Shown piece by piece: positions 59,551 to 64,000 of a stretch of DNA of 64,000 nucleotides. Source of the DNA: Neocallimastix lanati (nom. inval.) (taxonomy: Eukaryota; Neocallimastigomycota; Neocallimastigomycetes; Neocallimastigales; Neocallimastigaceae); the NCBI GenBank assembly GCA_016946835.1, contig JACVTC010000270.1:1-64000 (forward strand). Direction: 5' to 3'. The notes beneath the pieces were generated by a model, which did no database searches, was not told the DNA's origin, and saw only the letters and a list, made by a program, of their open reading frames with translations. Position 1 is the stretch's first letter; every line of letters begins with the position of its first letter. Both the position numbers and the translations under genes were made by a program.

Positions 59551-60000
59551 AATTTATTATATATTATTTATTTAATAGTTTATTATTTAATTTTATTTAT
59601 TATATATTATTTATTTAATAGTTTATTATTTAATTTTATTTATTATATATTATTTATTATTTAAATAATAGTTTATTATTTAATTTTATTTATTATATAT
59701 TATTTATTTAATAGTTTATTATTTAATTTTATTTATTATATATTATTTATTATTTAAATAATAGTTTATTATTTAATTTTATTTATTATATATTATTTAT
59801 TATTTATTCAATATTCAAATTTTATTATTTATTATTTATTATTTATTATTTATTATTTATTTAATAGTTTGTTTTTCTTTTTTATTATTAATTGTTAAGT
59901 TTGAAAATTAGGTGTAAAATAATTATATCAATAATTAATAAATTATCAGTCTATTAATAATATTAAAATCAATATATTATAAGTTTATTATTAATATATA
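59551..60000. repeat. Short AT repeat and a partial fifth spacer
   Basis: About six ~43-60-bp units of TTTAATAGTTTATTATTTAA / TTTATTATATATTATTTA (59560-59800), then a partial copy of the heptamer spacer (from about 59865). Non-coding. Confidence 0.8.
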
Positions 60001-61321
60001 TAATTAAATATTTAATAAAAAGTTTATAAAAATAAATAATAAATTATTATTAAATTGTAATAAATAAATTACTAAAAATAATTTTATATATAAAATATAT
60101 ATAAATGTAATGTACTTTTTTAAATTATATAAATACTATCATAATATATAATAAGTTGACTTTTGATTGAATTTTTTTTAAACTACTTAATATGATGTAA
60201 CCTATTGTTGACTACAAATAAACTTAAAAAAATAAATATTTAGATATCGCTGTATCATACACATATTATGAATATATATATTTAAATTTTTATATTAATT
60301 AATAAATTATATAAAAATTAATTTAATGCAATATAGAATACTATTAAATAATATTATATATTATAATATAATTAAAATAAATATGAAAATATATTGATTA
60401 ATTTATTTTTATTTATTTGACAAAAAAAAAATGATTCAATAATTTTTTATCTTCCTTCAAAAGACCTGTTTATATTTTTTTTTTTTTTTTTTTACTTTTA
60501 AAAGTGTTGTTTTAATAATATGTTTTCAAAATATTTACTTTTTATATTTTTATATGTTCTATTTTTTTTTTTAAAAAAAAAAATAATTGTTTTTTCTATA
60601 TAATTTTATTTATTTATTATTTAAAAAATTTATTACTTTTATATAGAAAAAAAAAATATAATAAATATACTTTCTTTTTTGTCATTTTTTTTTCCAGATT
60701 TTAATTTATTTTATATTATTTAATTTTAAATTTTTTTTTTTTTTATTGAAATTTTCCTTAAATGTCTCTTCCATTTAATGTGGTATTTTATTTTTTATCC
60801 TTTTTTGGTATTTTTTTTTTTATTATTTTTATTATTATTTAAATTTAATTTTTTTTAGTATTCAAATAAAATATATTTTAATACGTCAATTAAACTTAAT
60901 ATATTGGTTCAATTTAAAAATAGTATATTTCAATATATTATTTCTTTTTATTTTCATTTCACATGTTTATTTATTTTTATATTTTTTTATGATATTTTTT
61001 TTTAATATGAAATGTTTACAAATTTTAATAAACTTTATTAAATATATTTTTTTAAAGTGGATATTAATATTATTAATAATATTAGTTAAATCATATCTAT
61101 TGATTAATTAAATTAATAATTAATAATAAATATAATATTACATTATTAGTAAGGGTTAGTATTCATAATATTCATAATATTTGTAATATTACTAAGGGAT
61201 AGAGTTTATACCTTTGATAATCTATAAACAAAAGATATTTAATAATTTTTATTATCAATCTTTTAAAGCAAGTAATAATTGAATTTAAAAAAAAAAAAAA
61301 AAAAAAGTTTTATTAAGAGTA
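60001..61321. other. AT-rich leader upstream of the third retrotransposon
   Basis: Non-coding A/T-rich DNA with poly-T runs near 60480 and 60735. Around 61150-61200 AGTAAGGGTTAGTATTCATA and a GTAATATTACTAAGGG sequence give a small inverted arrangement. It does not resemble leader B. The 5' border of the element is not identifiable. Confidence 0.5.
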
Positions 61322-63433
61322 ATGAGAATGGCTTCTTCTTCAAATAGAACAATACATTTTGAGGAAGGAAAAATTTTAAGAAAACTTCCGGAAGATCATC
61401 CTTTGTCTTTCGCTTCCGAAATTCATCTGTTTTTCGTTATGAATGGCAAACAAGCAAATGAAAATCAAAGAAAGCTTTGCCCTATTTTCTGTGCTAAATG
61501 CAAAAAATCTCTAACAAGAACATGTACTAATAAAAAAAAAACTAAATACTACTATGTCCGTTGCGAGAGTTGTAACAATTCCATTTCTTGCTCCCTTTTG
61601 AAAGCTTTTCTTGAAGACCTATACGACCACGGTTGTATAGACTTTAAGAGAACAGGAGACTTTACCATGCTGGGTAAACAAATAAAAAGTGGGACAATTA
61701 TTTTTAAAAGAAAAGACAATCCAGAATTGGAAGATCTGGAGATTGAATTTAAAAGTCCCAAAGACGATGATTTAATAAATGGTTTTCTATTAAAACCAGT
61801 AAATATTACCCCAGCTGGTTCAAAATATACTATTTCTAGTATTAGAGAACTTTTTTATTCCCCTTATGACTATTATAAGTCAAATGAAATAAGAATGAAA
61901 AACCCAGTTGTTTATGAAAGCTCTACTCCTAGTTCAGAAACTGAAAATTTATTTGAAAGTATAATTTCTCAAGATTTTCTTGAAAATAATGATACTTTAG
62001 AAATGGATTCTGATACTCCATTAAATTCCGTTACCACCCCCACTTCCAAAAGACCAAGAATTTCAAACCAGAGAGAAGAAGCGGAGGCTAATTTCAATAA
62101 TTTTTCGAATTCCTATAGCTACCACAATGATTTCTATCGAATGACTATCGAAAACAATTATTTAAAGCAACAAATTATGAGCAAGGACTTATTAATCAAC
62201 AAATTAATGGATGAAAATAGAATCCTAAAATTCAAAAGTAATAATGCCTCTTCGTCCGGTGAAAGGAATACTTTTTTGAATCCTGCTTACCCTAACCCAT
62301 TGTCTTCTGCTGCCATTGCCACTGCCGATGCCGATGCCGATGCCGATGCCGCTGCTGTTGCTTCTGATGAAATTCTGATGATGGAGAACGGAAAATCAAT
62401 TAATGATCAAGAGTTAATTGATCGAATTCAAAATATTAATGAAATGGTAGCAAAAAAGCAAGATAATCCTGTCTACCATTCCGTTAATGAAATTTTATCT
62501 CAGGAAGAATTACCTGAGAACTTAAAAAACTTGAATAAAGATAAATCCTTCATCATGAAGTGCATTTTAGGATTGAAGACGAGCCCAAGAAGAAAAATAA
62601 ATCCAAAAAATCTGGTTAAAGTTTATGCCAGAATTGAGGCTCAGAAAACAAGATTTGTACGGTTTTTTTTAAAAAATCTTGGAATTCCTTCAAGCCAACT
62701 CAAAAATATTTCTTTTGTTGGCAAAAATATTTGTGAATTATTAGTTCACAAAAATTTTAAGGATCAATTAATTAAAGTTCTTCAATCCTGCGAAATTGAG
62801 ATTTTAAATGATTTCGATCCAAGTGTATGCACTAAAGAAGGAGAGGCAAAAAGTGAAGACATTAAGAGGACTGAACTTGCCTATTATAAAAGAATAACTG
62901 ATATTATTAATAGGAGAGAAAGTCCTGAATATGTTAAAGAATATTATAAGGAAGTGCTTCTGAATACTAAATTTCAATTAATACATGTTCCTTTTACCCC
63001 TAATAATATGAATAATACTAATTACAACAGAAATAGGAACAACTTAGCAGAAGCAAGTAGTAGCAGCAGTAGCAGCAGCAACAACAATAATAATGAAGTT
63101 AATGGTCCTTACCGTGCCTATGATCACAATAGTTTTAGTCTTTATGAAAGCTATACAGGGGAAGATGAAGATGAAGTACTAACAGATGAAAATAGATACA
63201 GTACATATGATTCCGATACCGCTTCATCTGAAAATGAAGATGATATGGAAGCTACTGGTAATGAAATCATACATGAAGAGCAAATAAATAATGAAATAAT
63301 GGAGGATAGTAATAAAAGAAACCCTATGGAAACTGATACAAATGAAGATATTACTTTAAATAAAGTTAATATGGAAACTGATGATAAAGAAAACATTAAT
63401 CTAATTAATAATAATATTATAAATAATATGGAT

Positions 63434-63473
<40 letters not shown>

Positions 63474-63485
63474 TAAATAATATGG

Positions 63486-63533
<48 letters not shown>

Positions 63534-63584
63534 TAAATAATATGGACATTAATAATAATAATAATAATAATATAAATAATATGG

Positions 63585-63620
<36 letters not shown>

Positions 63621-63712
63621 TAATCATGAATAATATTATTCAAGGGGGGGTAAATTCTGATTTAAGTAATTATTCGGAACCAATTCAATCAAGACAATAT
63701 AAATCTGAATAA
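61322..63712 (+). CDS. Retrotransposon ORF1 protein (diverged family member)
   Basis: A 796-aa protein sharing domain order with the 737-aa proteins. It has an N-terminal zinc-binding cluster CX2C-X20-CX2C (C57, C60, C81, C84) followed by SLLKAFLEDLYDHG, a conserved block to about 185, a putative coiled coil (about 270-305), an Asp-Ala repeat (335-344), and a conserved domain (about 435-550) with KNLG, NISFVGKNICELLVHKNF and DIINRRESPEYVKEYY. The C-terminus is an acidic region and then a poly-asparagine tract built from an ATGGACATTAATAATAAT-type minisatellite (NNMDINNN units). Nucleic-acid binding is inferred from position and family. Starts are ATG at 61322 or 61328, after an A-rich leader. 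The RT frame overlaps its last ~47 bases. Confidence 0.88.
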
Positions 63713-64000
63713 TTACAATAGTAATAACCAAAATCACATTAATTCTATTAATGTTGATTATAGGGTTATTTATAAAAATTTGAATGATATTAACTATATA
63801 CCGTCTATTATACCTAACCTTTACGATGTTGAAAATAATACGGTTGAAGTTAATCATCATTCCTCCCCCCTTACTACTAATATCCATTTCAATACTTTTG
63901 TAAATCAATGCAAAAATGCTAGTCCTCGCTTAAATATTTTATATGTAAATGCTAGAGGATTTTCAAAATATAAACAAAAGTATATTTTTAATTGCCTTCT
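63666..64000 (+). CDS. Retrotransposon ORF2, N-terminal part (partial at window end)
   Basis: An open frame in the +1 phase relative to ORF1 runs from just after a stop at 63663-63665 to the window end. Near its end it reads LNILYVNARGFSKYKQ, matching LNIFYVNAQGFNKGKQ (residues 41-56) of the complete RT proteins, so the APE endonuclease domain begins here. No ATG occurs in this frame before the window edge. Translation may depend on +1 frameshifting in the 63666-63712 overlap, on a non-AUG start, or the sequence may carry an indel. Everything beyond the endonuclease N-terminus lies outside the window. Confidence 0.8.

Larger units (their letters stand above)
61322..64000 (+). mobile_element. 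Diverged non-LTR retrotransposon with ORF1-to-ORF2 order (cut by window)
   Basis: An ORF1-like gene is followed directly by the start of an endonuclease/RT ORF, both homologous to the block-element proteins but clearly diverged. This is the conventional LINE arrangement and shows that the two protein families belong together. The 3' end lies beyond the window, so its tail and any telomere junction cannot be seen. Confidence 0.85.

Noticed and set aside
61150-61200. AAGGGTTAG near the third retrotransposon as a telomere remnant
   Set aside because: A single imperfect hexamer within an unrelated small inverted arrangement; not enough to call.

Overview
This window is a chromosome end and its subtelomere from a very AT-rich eukaryote. 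It opens with a true terminal array of CCCTAA mixed with CCCCTAA (1-203). All coding regions lie on the + strand and point away from the telomere, except for gene remnants at 54.8-56.1 kb. TTAGGG-type telomeres, non-coding DNA that is almost pure A/T, asparagine-rich proteins and a likely CotH-family pseudogene best fit an early-diverging fungus, most plausibly an anaerobic gut fungus (Neocallimastigomycota). That assignment is inference.

Layout: (1) 1-203 telomere; 204-1367 short retroelement 'A1'; 1368-1490 a second telomeric patch. (2) 1491-46227 is a nested subtelomeric array in which one ~24.3-kb block is present twice. Block I is 1491-25826. Block II is 25827-46227, with a 2,503-bp internal deletion near 34.07 kb and without the trailing satellite. 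Each block carries a leader 'B', a short element 'A' (1.17 kb), a ~196-bp satellite 'C', a conserved satellite-end segment 'D', a second copy of 'B', and a non-LTR retrotransposon payload. The payload is a 1200-aa endonuclease/reverse transcriptase ORF followed by a 737-aa ORF1-like protein. (3) 46228-54530 holds older subtelomeric repeats: an inverted-repeat element, a ~274-bp satellite (12 copies) and a ~198-bp satellite (19 copies) that is a diverged relative of 'C'. (4) 54.5-56.1 kb holds broken host-like genes on the minus strand. (5) 56.1-60.0 kb is AT microsatellite and a higher-order heptamer array. (6) 61.3-64.0 kb is a third, diverged retrotransposon with conventional ORF1-to-ORF2 order, cut by the window edge.

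The main signal is a family of telomere-associated APE-type non-LTR retrotransposons. The short element A and the ORF-bearing element have unrelated bodies but the same 3' tail: two consecutive hairpins, then ...TTTAAAA joined to CCTAACCC telomere repeat. The telomere register is the same at every junction. Orientation (5' end toward the telomere, 3' end joined to the C-rich strand) is what priming from the G-strand 3' end, or insertion into TTAGGG repeats, would give. Element A therefore looks like a non-autonomous partner mobilised by the autonomous element's reverse transcriptase. Unusual points are the reversed ORF order in the block copies, a very long shared tandem-repeat leader, an N-rich insert in the RT, and an ORF1/ORF2 overlap without an ATG in the 61-64 kb copy.
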